Assembly (NCBI GenBank): GCA_017546145.1
Contig: JAFYXN010000005.1
Location: 1 to 64,000 of the forward strand
Source: Clostridia bacterium
Lineage (GTDB): Bacteria > Bacillota > Clostridia > Monoglobales > Monoglobaceae
DNA: 64,000 bases
Reading direction: 5' to 3'
Shown here: positions 8,295 to 19,710 of the stretch, piece by piece
Numbering within the stretch: position 1 is the stretch's first letter
Layout of the letters: every line of letters begins with the position of its first letter
The notes under the pieces: generated by a model
Database searches by the model: none
What the model was told of the DNA's origin: nothing
Seen by the model: the letters and a program-made list of their open reading frames with translations, nothing else
Position numbers and translations under genes: made by a program

Positions 8295-9056
8295 ATGGTT
8301 ACAGGAATTAATAGTTTCAGAGAACGATTTAAGGATATGGAAGATCAATATACAATAATAGGAGGAACAGCTTGTGATTTGCTGATGAGTGAAATCGGAG
8401 AAAATTTTAGGGCAACAAAAGACCTGGATATTGTTCTTATAATAGAAAGCATTACTGCTGAGTTTGGAAGAATATTTTGGGAATATATAGTTGATGCAGG
8501 ATATGAACATAAAAACAAAAGTACAGGCGAACCGCAATTTTATAGATTTTCTCATCCGGTATCATCTGAATATCCGTTTATGATTGAAATTTTTTCAAGA
8601 AAACCGGATAATTTGATTTTGCCGGAGGATGCAGTACTTACGCCACTACCGCTTGATGAAGAGTTGTCAAGCTTATCGGCTATTTTGCTCGATGATAATT
8701 ATTATGATTTCATCAAAAGTGGTATTATACAGCTTGATGGAATTGCTATTCTGGATGCTCTCCACCTTATTCCTCTAAAAGCAAAAGCGTGGGCAGATCT
8801 TTCAGAGAAAAAGGTATCTGATTCAAATTCAGTTGACAGTAAAGATATAAAAAAGCATAAAAACGATATTTACAGACTTACATCACTTTTGACACCTGAA
8901 ATGCAAATTACAGTTTCACCGGAAATATATGATGATATACAGGTGTTTATAAATGCAGTCGGTGATGATAATGTGAACTTTAAGCAGCTTGGAATAAGAG
9001 GTATTACACAATCATCAAGTGTAGTTGACAGGTTGCGTGCAGCATACATAAAATAA
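8295..9056 (+). CDS. AbiEii-like nucleotidyltransferase toxin
   Basis: The 253-residue protein shows the nucleotidyltransferase signature: GGTACDLL (residues 23-30), then RATKDLDIVL (39-48) with the paired acidic residues DxD, and a third acidic strand, FMIEIFSRKP, near residue 98. Helical residues such as LIPLKAKAWADL follow near 150. AbiEii/MenT-type toxins add nucleotides to tRNA ends or other targets and cause growth arrest during phage infection. The gene starts 3 bp after the antitoxin stop. The full DxD and third acid appear intact, so the enzyme is probably active. A plain nucleotidyltransferase without toxin function is the main alternative. Confidence 0.7.
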   Translation: MVTGINSFRERFKDMEDQYTIIGGTACDLLMSEIGENFRATKDLDIVLIIESITAEFGRIFWEYIVDAGYEHKNKSTGEPQFYRFSHPVSSEYPFMIEIFSRKPDNLILPEDAVLTPLPLDEELSSLSAILLDDNYYDFIKSGIIQLDGIAILDALHLIPLKAKAWADLSEKKVSDSNSVDSKDIKKHKNDIYRLTSLLTPEMQITVSPEIYDDIQVFINAVGDDNVNFKQLGIRGITQSSSVVDRLRAAYIK

Positions 9057-9121
9057 AACATGAATAAGAGATGAAATAAATACGGCGAAAGAAATGTGAA
9101 TAAATATTTAAAATTTATTCC

Positions 9122-9422
9122 GGTGGAGAACCTGAGTTTATTGAAAAAGATATTTTTAAGCAGATATTACCTATAGCAGAACAATTAATTGAACAAAGCT
9201 CCCCTGTAGAAACACCGCAGAAAACACGAAAGATATATTTACAACTATTCTTGATTTTTGCAGAGAACCGAGAATGCGGGTAGAGATACAAGAGTATATA
9301 GGGTTAAAGGATAAAAATAATTTTATAAAATTTACTTAAAACCTTTGATGGCTGATGGACGGTTAGCTATGACTATTCCTGAAAACCCGAATAATAGAAA
9401 TCAAAAGTACATTGCAAAGTAA
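9122..9422 (+). pseudogene. Relic of an AlbA_2/AAA_4 (Schlafen-like) ATP-binding protein, C-terminal part
   Basis: The C-terminal part of a divergent AAA_4 protein is readable only by changing frame. One frame gives GGEPEFIEKDIFKQILPI. A second gives ILDFCREPRMRVEIQEYIGL, the winged helix typical of this family. A third gives LKPLMADGRLAMTIPENP up to a stop at 9422. Two frameshifts and no start make it dead. Another relic of the same family, from the middle of the protein, is at 15245-15520. Confidence 0.75.
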
Positions 9423-9456
9423 TTTGATTTATATGTAATTTAATATGTATGAATGC

Positions 9457-9492
9457 CCCTTGGGCAGTTCTTGAAAGTCCAAGGGCGTTTTT
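9457..9492 (+). terminator. Hairpin with T tract
   Basis: The stem cccttgg/ccaaggg (9457-9463 with 9479-9485) is followed by GC and five T. Confidence 0.55.
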
Positions 9493-9977
9493 ATTGAAAC
9501 CTTGAATAGCTATATTTTATATGGAACAAGGGCATAATTCTCGAAAAAGTTCGTTTGTTTTGCTTGATATTTACATACAAGCAACATTAAGTCTTTTTTT
9601 GTGAGGTGTTTGGGAAGGGTCTTGGGATTTGCAATAATGCTTTAGGTCTGTTTTGCGCTCAAATGGAGGATTTCTGTTTCTGTTTTGAATTCTATGTCAT
9701 TTTGAAATAAATTTATGATGTTGTCAATTTTTAAGATGTAACTTTTGTGTGTTGAAGGAAGGAGATGCACAACATTAACATAGAAGCAATCATACGAGCA
9801 TCTAGCGGAAGACGGGAACGGGGATAAGCATTATTAATTTCGAGAGACGTTAAAAATGTGTGCAATTGTAACCAGAAATAACAATTTACATATATTAGTA
9901 CTAATAAAAATAGTCCGTTTTGTCCGGAAGAAAATGATATAATATTATTAAAACAATAAATTTGTAATTGAAAAATA
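9493..9977. other. Gene-free stretch
   Basis: I see no convincing gene in these 485 bases. An 84-codon minus-strand frame (9731-9985) lacks a ribosome site and a recognisable product. A TATAAT at 9938-9943 has no good -35 partner. It may be decayed sequence between the AbiE pair and the defence genes. Confidence 0.5.
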
Positions 9978-10006
9978 CTCCTCAATATGTTATTATAATT
10001 GAGGGG
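9978..10006 (+). promoter_or_regulatory. Hairpin that could mask the ribosome site of the GHKL gene
   Basis: CTCCTCAAT (9978-9986) can pair with ATTGAGGGG (9998-10006) to give nine pairs with one wobble. The 3' arm is the GAGGGGGG ribosome site of the TTG-initiated gene at 10017, so translation could be kept low until the stem opens. This is inference from base pairing. Confidence 0.45.
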
Positions 10007-10016
10007 GGAGATTTAG

Positions 10017-10940
10017 TTGCAAATAAAATTATCGCTATTAAAAAATGTTTTTGATGCGGTTAAAGCTGTGTCGGGTCTGTTTGCGCTTACATCTGGCGAC
10101 AGGATTGATATTGAATTAGATTATGCGTCGGATGATTTAAAACCAGAATGCTTAGCTATTGTGGCTGCGGCAATATCGTATGCAAGAAGTAGTGGAGTGG
10201 ATGTTACAATTAAAAAGTCAAATGTTTCTAAAGATCCTAAAAAGAAAAGCTCGAAAACTAAAAGTAAAGCTGGTTTATTATTTGCAGAAAAACTGGGATT
10301 TACAGGATTACTTGATTATAAAGCAACGAAGAGAGATATAGGAATTATCGAATTAAAATCCAATAAAGAGAATAGTGATATTATAAACAAGACTATGCAA
10401 GAAATGTGGAAGAATTTTTCTATAAAGGAATCAGTATATAAATGCATAAATTATTGTTTATGGGAACAAATTGATAATATAGAAAACCATGCAAATTGTG
10501 AAGGCCCCAAATATCTAATGGTGTGGGAAAATAGAGAGCAAAAAACATTATCCGTCTGTGTTATAGATACTGGGATAGGCATACATAAGGCTTTAACAAC
10601 AGATAGTGAGAGTACATATAAATATTTTACTCCCAAAGAGGCGGTTGAAAAATGCATTAATGAAAAAGTTACAAATGGTAAAGGAAAAGGAAATGGATTA
10701 TATCATAATGGCAGGTTTATTAATGCCAATGATGGAACGATGATTATATACTCTGGAAGTTATTATACAGAAAAAGACAAGAACGGGATTACTACTGGTA
10801 GAGTACCATATTGGCAAGGCACAATTGTCTATCAAAAAATAAACACACAGGTGACTGTGGATTTCGATGAGATTTTTACAAATACAGAAGTTCCTACATC
10901 GGTATTAGAATGCCATGAAATGGTTAATAATTTGTGGTAA
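10017..10940 (+). CDS. GHKL-type ATPase (histidine-kinase-like)
   Basis: The 307-residue protein starts at TTG after GAGGGGGG. Residues about 140-235 carry the GHKL ATP-binding motifs: an N box (LWEQIDNIENHA), a G1 box (VIDTGIGI) and a G2 box (GKGKGNGLYHNG). There is no dimerisation/phosphorylation histidine domain, receiver or membrane segment, so it is not a classical sensor kinase. The N-terminal 90 residues contain a Lys/Ser-rich stretch (DPKKKSSKTKSKAG). It is followed 13 bp later by a STAS-like gene. GHKL plus STAS pairs recall anti-sigma/anti-anti-sigma logic, and similar pairs with DUF4325 occur in mobile elements. A defence role is a guess from location. Confidence 0.75.
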   Translation: MQIKLSLLKNVFDAVKAVSGLFALTSGDRIDIELDYASDDLKPECLAIVAAAISYARSSGVDVTIKKSNVSKDPKKKSSKTKSKAGLLFAEKLGFTGLLDYKATKRDIGIIELKSNKENSDIINKTMQEMWKNFSIKESVYKCINYCLWEQIDNIENHANCEGPKYLMVWENREQKTLSVCVIDTGIGIHKALTTDSESTYKYFTPKEAVEKCINEKVTNGKGKGNGLYHNGRFINANDGTMIIYSGSYYTEKDKNGITTGRVPYWQGTIVYQKINTQVTVDFDEIFTNTEVPTSVLECHEMVNNLW

Positions 10941-10953
10941 AGGAGTGACTAAA

Positions 10954-11229
10954 ATGAAAGTTGAATTTAAAAAATATGGAACTAGTTTAGGAACAAGAGA
11001 AACTGGTAAAGAAATACGAAAGACTATACTTGAAAACTTAAAAAACGAAGAGGATATTATTTTTGACTTTGATGGTGTTTCTATCTTATCAAATTCGTTT
11101 GCAGATGAAGTGTTTGGAAAATTGATCGGATGTATTAGTTTTGAAAAATTTAAAGAAAAAACAAAATTTCAAAATATAAATGGTGCAGTAAAAACGGTTA
11201 TATTAAAAGCTATAAACGATTCGATATAA
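10954..11229 (+). CDS. STAS-like protein (DUF4325)
   Basis: The start at 10954 follows AAAGGAG by 9 bp and is preferred over an in-frame ATG at 10915 that overlaps the upstream gene. The 91-residue product has the core of a STAS-like DUF4325 domain: DIIFDFDGVSILSNSFADEV (residues about 31-50), then FGKLIG and a final helix. In STAS proteins the ISNS-type loop after the DFDGV strand is where a phosphorylatable serine sits, and here serines flank it. It would be the partner of the GHKL ATPase 13 bp upstream. A strong terminator at 11316 closes the pair. Confidence 0.75.
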   Translation: MKVEFKKYGTSLGTRETGKEIRKTILENLKNEEDIIFDFDGVSILSNSFADEVFGKLIGCISFEKFKEKTKFQNINGAVKTVILKAINDSI

Positions 11230-11315
11230 ATATAAAGGCTTAAACTTTTAAAAGGTGCATCATTTGCATAATACAGTTAATAGTTAGTGGACATTTCGCA
11301 TAAATTTTAATTTTG

Positions 11316-11354
11316 AAGCAAGCAGCTACATTTGAGTGTGGTTGTTTGCTTTTT
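11316..11354 (+). terminator. Rho-independent terminator
   Basis: A 15-bp stem with wobbles (11316-11330 with 11337-11351), a 6-base loop and a T tract end the GHKL-STAS pair. Confidence 0.8.
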
Positions 11355-11386
11355 AACCAAAAACTAAAAAGGTATAAAGATACCTA

Positions 11387-11415
11387 TTGACAAAATGCAT
11401 TTGTTGTTGTATAAT
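11387..11415 (+). promoter_or_regulatory. Consensus promoter of the methylase/TIR operon
   Basis: TTGACA (11387-11392), 17 bp and TATAAT (11410-11415) lie 20 bp before the ATG at 11435. The longer reading frame that begins at 11387 would start inside this promoter, so that start is rejected. Confidence 0.85.
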
Positions 11416-11434
11416 TGCAATCAGAGGTGGTAGT

Positions 11435-13198
11435 ATGTTTGTTAAATTGCAGAGATTTTTAGAAATCAGCAATAGAAGTTTGACGAGGAATCAAGCTCAG
11501 CAGTTGTTTTTATATATGGCATTCGTGTTAAGATTTTGCCGTAAATTTAGTATTAATTTAAAAGAAGAGGATACCTTACCCGGATTGTTGTCGAGATTGT
11601 TTCAAAAAATATCAAGGTATGAAATCAAGGAATCGGCTTTTGCTTTCGATTCATATATGCCGTGGAATATTTTGCAGCAGGACTGGAATTTGCATGACAG
11701 TATAAATGAATTGTTTTATGAATTATATAAAACAGAATTCGCCTCAGCAGAATGGCTGATTAATGCTGTGGATGAAATACTGGGCAATGAGGTTTTAACA
11801 CCAAAACTTGTACGCACATTGATAGCAAAGTTAGCAGCACAAAAACGGGTCAGTCAAATTACAGATTTATGTAGCGGCACTTTTTTATTAGGCCTCGAAG
11901 TTTGGAATGAAATGGGTAAAAATGATGATGTTAATTGTTATGGAGAAGAAATAAATCCATATTTTTGCGCAATATCAAGGCTTTTACTTTTTTTGTGTGA
12001 TGTAGGAAACTTTGCTGTTAAAGAACAAGATGTGATTAAGGACAATCCGGATAAAATAGTTTCCCAAGCATCCAAGGTTATCGTAGCGGATCTCCCTCTT
12101 GTCGGAAACAGAACTATTCCTGTGCCGGATAAGGATAGCTTTTTATCTGAAAAAAAGCGTACATTGTATGCAGATTGGATGATAATATATAAAATTTTAC
12201 AACAGTTAACTTCGGGAGATCGTGCATTTTTGCTGGTGACAAAAGGTGCTCTTGTTAGGGAAAATGAATATTTTTTACGAAAGCATTTTATTGATGCTGA
12301 TTGTGTTGATGCTGTTATGACGCTTCCAAACAGTATTTACCCGAATTATAATTTGCCAATGAATTTGCTAATTTTTGAAAAAGGGCGTTCAGAAGAAAGA
12401 AAAGGGACAGTACTTTTTATAGATTTGAATCAGGAGTCAACGCCTACATTGCATGATAATACAATTGAACAAATTTTCCGGATGTTTTACGAATATAAAG
12501 CAGAAGAACCATTTGCGAGAATTGTTGATTATGATGAAATAGTGAGCAAGGACTATATATTAAATCCTCAAATATATCTGGCTGGCGAGGGCGTTCTGGA
12601 TGGGCAATTAGCCATAAGGGATATAGCCTGTGTGACACGAGGAATACAGGATCTGTCGGGCAACAGAGCGGTTAATTCAAAAGAAAGATATTTACTTAAT
12701 GTTCGTGATATTCAAGAGGGCGAGATAATATATGAAACGGCTGAAGTTATCGAAGGCGGTAATCCATTATGGGAAGAAAAATTCCTTATAAAGGAAGACG
12801 ATATTATTATTACTGCAAAAGGTGCAACGATAAAATTAGCTATTGTCCCGCCAAATCCCAGTTCGGCTTATATAAGTGGAAACCTAATGATTCTTAGAGT
12901 GAACACAGACAGGTACTCGCCTTATGTTTTATATGAGTATCTGTTGTCCGAAAAAGGTCAACGGGCACTTAACTTAATACAAACCGGAACGACAATTCGT
13001 GTTCTGGGAACAAAAAAAATGGAACAGCTTAAGATACCTGAATATGAATGTGAAACTGTAAGGATGATAGGTGATGGTTTAAAGCTTGCAACTCTTCAAT
13101 ATAGACAAGCTTTAGAAGATGCAAATTTGAAATTCAAATTAAAGAAGGAAGCGTTGTTATCTTGTTTTAACAAAAGAAAGGGGAATGAAAATGTATAA
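11435..13198 (+). CDS. Degenerate N6-adenine methylase fused to an HsdS-like recognition domain
   Basis: This 587-residue protein starts after AGAGGTGG. Residues about 110-370 follow the type I HsdM fold. The motif I equivalent is TDLCSGTFLLG (near 143), where DPxxGSGxL is expected. YGEEINPYFCAISRLLL follows. The catalytic motif IV position reads ADLPLVGN (near 217) instead of NPPF/Y. So both the cofactor loop and the catalytic tetrapeptide are altered, and methyl transfer is doubtful. Residues about 388-587 resemble one target-recognition domain of HsdS, with IRDIACVTRG and a terminal IQTGTTIRVLGTKKMEQLKI. It overlaps the TIR gene by 8 bp. No HsdR is nearby. It may act as a DNA-sensing subunit for the TIR protein (inference). 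Confidence 0.72.
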   Translation: MFVKLQRFLEISNRSLTRNQAQQLFLYMAFVLRFCRKFSINLKEEDTLPGLLSRLFQKISRYEIKESAFAFDSYMPWNILQQDWNLHDSINELFYELYKTEFASAEWLINAVDEILGNEVLTPKLVRTLIAKLAAQKRVSQITDLCSGTFLLGLEVWNEMGKNDDVNCYGEEINPYFCAISRLLLFLCDVGNFAVKEQDVIKDNPDKIVSQASKVIVADLPLVGNRTIPVPDKDSFLSEKKRTLYADWMIIYKILQQLTSGDRAFLLVTKGALVRENEYFLRKHFIDADCVDAVMTLPNSIYPNYNLPMNLLIFEKGRSEERKGTVLFIDLNQESTPTLHDNTIEQIFRMFYEYKAEEPFARIVDYDEIVSKDYILNPQIYLAGEGVLDGQLAIRDIACVTRGIQDLSGNRAVNSKERYLLNVRDIQEGEIIYETAEVIEGGNPLWEEKFLIKEDDIIITAKGATIKLAIVPPNPSSAYISGNLMILRVNTDRYSPYVLYEYLLSEKGQRALNLIQTGTTIRVLGTKKMEQLKIPEYECETVRMIGDGLKLATLQYRQALEDANLKFKLKKEALLSCFNKRKGNENV

Positions 13199-13946
13199 AG
13201 TTTTTATAAGTCATAGTGCTAAAGATAATAGTGAGGTGAGGGATTTTATTAATCTCCTTGTTCTGGGAATGAACATACAAAAAGAAGATATATTCTCCAT
13301 ATCATTGCATGAAAATTTACCTACAGGAAGAATGTTTTCTGAAAAGATTAAAGATGCAATGATTTCTTCTGAAAAAATCATTTGCTTCATTACACAAAAC
13401 TACCTGCAAAGCAGGTTTTGTATGGCTGAACTTGGTGCAGCGTGGATTCAGGACCAAAAAATTATACCGGTATTATTTTCTCCGATTACTTATGATGATT
13501 TAAACAATACCCCCATAATTGGAACCCAAATGTGTTATGGTGATAAAAAAGAAGGGCTAATGGCTATCCACGATGAGTTTTTTAATAACGGCATTACAAA
13601 AACAATTAACTCGAATGAGTTTAGTCGTTATTTGGATTTATATATTGATTCATTAAAAAAAACAACATTGATTGAAAAGGACGATGATGGTTTCTATACA
13701 GTTAAAATTGCAGATGTACGAAATGTTCCGCATGACTTTAAATGTTATAAAATTCAGGGGTTATTAAATTTGGATGAAAAACTTTTAAGCGGGGAAACCC
13801 ATTGGATTTTTTATAGAACAGGAATGTATGAAGAATTAAAAATTGGTGATATAATTCGATTTAAAGTCAGCCAAACGGAGATAAGGCAGTTCAGAGATTT
13901 AACAAATGCAAGGAATATATATCCGGATACACTGGAAGTGTTGTGA
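13191..13946 (+). CDS. TIR-domain protein
   Basis: The start at 13191 is chosen because AAGGGG lies 7 bp upstream. Residues 1-130 are a TIR domain: MYKVFISHSAKDNSEV at the N terminus, LPTGRMFSEKI, IICFITQNYL, and the catalytic-loop motif SRFCMAELGAAW with a Glu near residue 81, matching the NAD-cleaving glutamate of bacterial TIR enzymes. Residues about 160-251 are a beta-rich domain of unknown type. TIR NADases in defence systems deplete NAD or make cyclic-ADP-ribose signals once a partner detects infection. The overlapping methylase-like gene is the obvious partner. It is not arranged like Thoeris, because no SLOG/Macro or Sir2 gene is near. Confidence 0.82.
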   Translation: MYKVFISHSAKDNSEVRDFINLLVLGMNIQKEDIFSISLHENLPTGRMFSEKIKDAMISSEKIICFITQNYLQSRFCMAELGAAWIQDQKIIPVLFSPITYDDLNNTPIIGTQMCYGDKKEGLMAIHDEFFNNGITKTINSNEFSRYLDLYIDSLKKTTLIEKDDDGFYTVKIADVRNVPHDFKCYKIQGLLNLDEKLLSGETHWIFYRTGMYEELKIGDIIRFKVSQTEIRQFRDLTNARNIYPDTLEVL

Positions 13947-14082
13947 ACAATAAATAATTATAATGATATATGAAATTCTTGTGAATGAAAATTGAACTAT
14001 GAAATAAAGGTTTATGCAATGGGGATAAATAGATTTTAGAAGAAATGAATTATGTATTCTTGATGAAAAGGAGGAGTTGCAA

Positions 14083-15243
14083 ATGGAAATAAAAAACAGG
14101 CTAAGAAATGATTTGTGGAAAGCCGTATATGCACATTACGAAGGAAAAGATTATACAGAATCTGTAAGAGATGCAATGTTATATGTATGTGAATTTCTAA
14201 GAGAAAAAAGCGGTATTATTGACAAAGATGGAACAAAATTGGTGGAGAATACTCTTTTTGGAAATTCTCCTGTAATTTTAGTCAATAAAAATGAAACCAC
14301 AACAGAAAAAGATGTTCAGCAAGGGATAGGCTTTTTGTTAAAAGGCTTAATGCAATCAATAAGAAACCCTTTAAGTCACGAAAAAACAACATATACACAA
14401 AACGATTCGGAGGCTATTATATTATTTGTTAATTATGTTTTAAATCAAATGGACAGTTCTGGCGGGAAGTCAAAGATTGATAGCTTAAAGGACTTAATTT
14501 ATGATGCAAATTTTACTTCATCAAAAGAATATGCTGAATTGCTAATAAAATAAATTCCAGTAAAGAAAAGATATGATCTTTTATTGGAATTGTACAAAGA
14601 TAGGGAAGCACTAACTCAAAATAAATTAAAAAATTTCTTAAATGAATTAATGAATTCATTATCAAGTGCAGAGTTTTCTGATTTTATTCAGGTAGTAACT
14701 TCAAGTTTGATGATTTGTCAAAACAATAGGGACTTGCGTATGTACTTTCATTATTTTATGGAGAGTACATATAGTCACATAGATAGACTTGCACAATTAC
14801 GAATTGAAAATTTCATATACGAATCTATAAAAAATGGCGAAATTGAGTATGTAGATAATCCTTTTGCACTAGAAGAAGAGGAAGAATGTAATTCTCAAGG
14901 TTCTTTAGGAACATGGATAAATGATAAATTATATCTGTTGTCAAACAGAGAACAAATATTAGATAAGTTATTTATGAAGTTAGGTGGTGGCAATAGTTCG
15001 GAGCAGAAGTATGTATTAACATTTTTTTGTGATTGTGTGTTTAATTCTTCTGTTAAATTGACTGATTACAGAAAAAACATAGTTAAAGATGGTTTAAAAA
15101 ATGGGGATAAGCAAATTTCAGATAATCTATTTTGTATTATGAATTTTGAATGTGAAAGCATATGGTATGCGACTTTTAAAGAGGAATATGAGTTGTGCTG
15201 TGAAAAAAACAAAAAAGAAGTTGATGAAGAATTTCCATTTTGA
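14083..15243 (+). pseudogene. TIGR02391-family gene interrupted by an in-frame stop
   Basis: The start ATG at 14083 follows AAAGGAGGAG. The first 157 residues match the TIGR02391 (Ymh-like) family: AVYAHYEGKDYTESVRDAM and the conserved core LMQSIRNPLSHEK. A TAA at 14551-14553 stops it, but the same frame continues without a gap as IPVKKRYDLLLELYKDREAL and stays open to 15243 with protein-like composition. The downstream part would otherwise have only a TTG start and no ribosome site. The simplest reading is one gene of about 386 codons with a nonsense mutation. Readthrough or two separate products is possible. Members often sit in defence regions; the function is not established. Confidence 0.7.
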
Positions 15244-15244
15244 A

Positions 15245-15498
15245 AGAGGTTATAATCGTAAGTATAATTTGTTTACAGAACTTAAAGTTTTTCCTTATGC
15301 AACAATTGAGGATTTAGATAAAGAAGCATTTTCAAAAGTTCGCATTATGGAACATAATCGTGTCGGTGGATTACATTTGTGGGAAAGAATGACCAATATG
15401 TAACTTTTGAAAAGTACAAATTTGTACTGCAAAGATCCGATGACAGGCGATGAAGGATTAACACTTGTCAGAATTTTGCTTTTAGGTAAGCCCAACTT

Positions 15499-15520
<22 letters not shown>
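15245..15520 (+). pseudogene. Relic of an AlbA_2/AAA_4 (Schlafen-like) protein, middle part
   Basis: One frame gives FPYATIEDLDKEAFSKVRIM and WERM up to a stop at 15403. The next frame continues LLKSTNLYCKDPMTGDEGLT and LLLGKPNLIF. The pattern (D)xxTGxEGLTLxxILLxGK is characteristic of this family just after its AlbA_2 domain. A frameshift and the loss of both ends show decay. It is not the missing half of the 9.1-kb relic in collinear order. Confidence 0.65.
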
Positions 15521-18559
<3,039 letters not shown>

Positions 18560-18737
18560 TTTAAAGGTGAAGATACGAACAAAGATTGAGAGAAAAACTA
18601 TGATAAAGCGTTAATACCCAAATATATAAAGCCGCAAGAATGACTGAAAAAACAACTTAAAATTCAAGTGGAGGCACTTTGCAGTATGATCGGATCTGTG
18701 TGATAGTGCATAGATTGAGGATAAATGAGAAGTGTAC

Positions 18738-18836
18738 TGACTCCCAAAAGTTAGAGAAAAATTACGGCTATGCGACTAATGAGGATTGAATCTTGTATTG
18801 AACAGGATTCAATCCTTTTAGTTTGCGTTTAATCTA
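18738..18836 (-). mobile_element. IS3-family insertion sequence relic
   Basis: The minus strand reads IKRKLKGLNPVQYKIQSSLV and a stop, the usual C terminus of an IS3-family OrfB transposase. It is followed by TCTAACTTTTGGGAGTCA, an IS3-type terminal inverted repeat. Only this end remains. The inverted repeat ggattgaatc/gattcaatcc (18783-18815) inside it may act as a terminator for the GH2 gene. I see nothing else in 18560-19036. Confidence 0.65.
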
Positions 18837-19036
18837 CCTATGCTTACTGCTCACGATATCGGCATTGAGTTTGTATAATTGATTAAAAAGGATGATATAA
18901 CCGAGTCTTTATCAGTGCGTGGGATAAAATTCATAAAATTATTTGCAATAATCATAACATACTTGTTGAAAAACATAGTTGCTGTGTGTTACCATAACGA
19001 TATATAACCATAAATTTAGATGTAGAAGGTGGGAAA

Positions 19037-19708
19037 ATGTATATTACTTGGTTAGGACAAAGCGGATATATATTAAATGACGGAAAGACAGAAATATGTA
19101 TTGACCCGTATTTATCGGATGCGGTAAACAGACTGGCGGGCAGACCGAGAACAAAGCCGGTTCCGATTGAACCTGAAGATGTAAAATCGGATGTAATAAT
19201 ATGTACCCACAATCATCTTGACCATATTGATATTGATGCTATCCCCAAAATGAATAAAGAAAACATACTGTTTTTGGCTCCCTCCTGTTGTGAGGAAGTA
19301 CTGAGGGAGTTAGGAGTTAAAAATTATAAACCTTTTGACAATGGGACTGTCATAGAGGTTAGTGATTTTAAAATTAATGCTGTTTTTGCCGACCATACTG
19401 TCCCTGCAATTGGAGTTCTTGTTGAACATAAAGGTAAAAGACTATATTTTTCAGGGGATACCTTCTATAACGAAAGGTTAGAGAGTATCATATGTGATTA
19501 TGTGTTCATTTGCATCAATGGAAAACTTGGCAACATGACTGTTGAAGAGGCTATTAGATTGACGGAAAAAATTCAGCCGACGGTAGCTGTTCCCAATCAC
19601 TATGATATGTTTGAAAGCAACAGCGAAAATCCTGAAAGGTTTGATGTTCCTAACAGATTTATTATGGAATTTAATATGACCTATAAATTAGAAGAATTGA
19701 GGGGATAG
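19037..19708 (+). CDS. UlaG-like metallo-beta-lactamase-fold hydrolase
   Basis: The 223-residue protein has the metal-binding HNHLDH motif (residues 58-63), preceded by DVIICT. Further ligands are ADHTVPAIG (His), YFSGDTFY (Asp) and PNHYDMF (His). This is the compact UlaG/YtkL type, which hydrolyses lactones such as L-ascorbate 6-phosphate and related ester bonds. Next to an esterase and sugar-acid enzymes, a sugar-lactone substrate is plausible. The gene is followed after 2 bp by the esterase, so the two are cotranscribed. Confidence 0.82.
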   Translation: MYITWLGQSGYILNDGKTEICIDPYLSDAVNRLAGRPRTKPVPIEPEDVKSDVIICTHNHLDHIDIDAIPKMNKENILFLAPSCCEEVLRELGVKNYKPFDNGTVIEVSDFKINAVFADHTVPAIGVLVEHKGKRLYFSGDTFYNERLESIICDYVFICINGKLGNMTVEEAIRLTEKIQPTVAVPNHYDMFESNSENPERFDVPNRFIMEFNMTYKLEELRG

Positions 19709-19710
19709 TA

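Noticed and set aside
2348-9056. Conjugation or mobilisation genes at the left end
   Set aside because: I looked for relaxase histidine motifs, coupling-protein Walker motifs and VirB4-like ATPases and saw none. The replication-relaxation protein is not itself a relaxase.
9731-9985. An 84-codon minus-strand frame in the gap before the GHKL gene
   Set aside because: There is no ribosome site or familiar motif and the composition is like non-coding DNA.
11387-11434. Longer start for the methylase-like gene
   Set aside because: The extra codons coincide with a perfect promoter, and a ribosome site precedes the ATG at 11435.
13191-13946. Thoeris system
   Set aside because: A TIR gene is present, but no ThsA-type (Sir2 or SLOG/Macro) partner is near. 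The partner is methylase-like.
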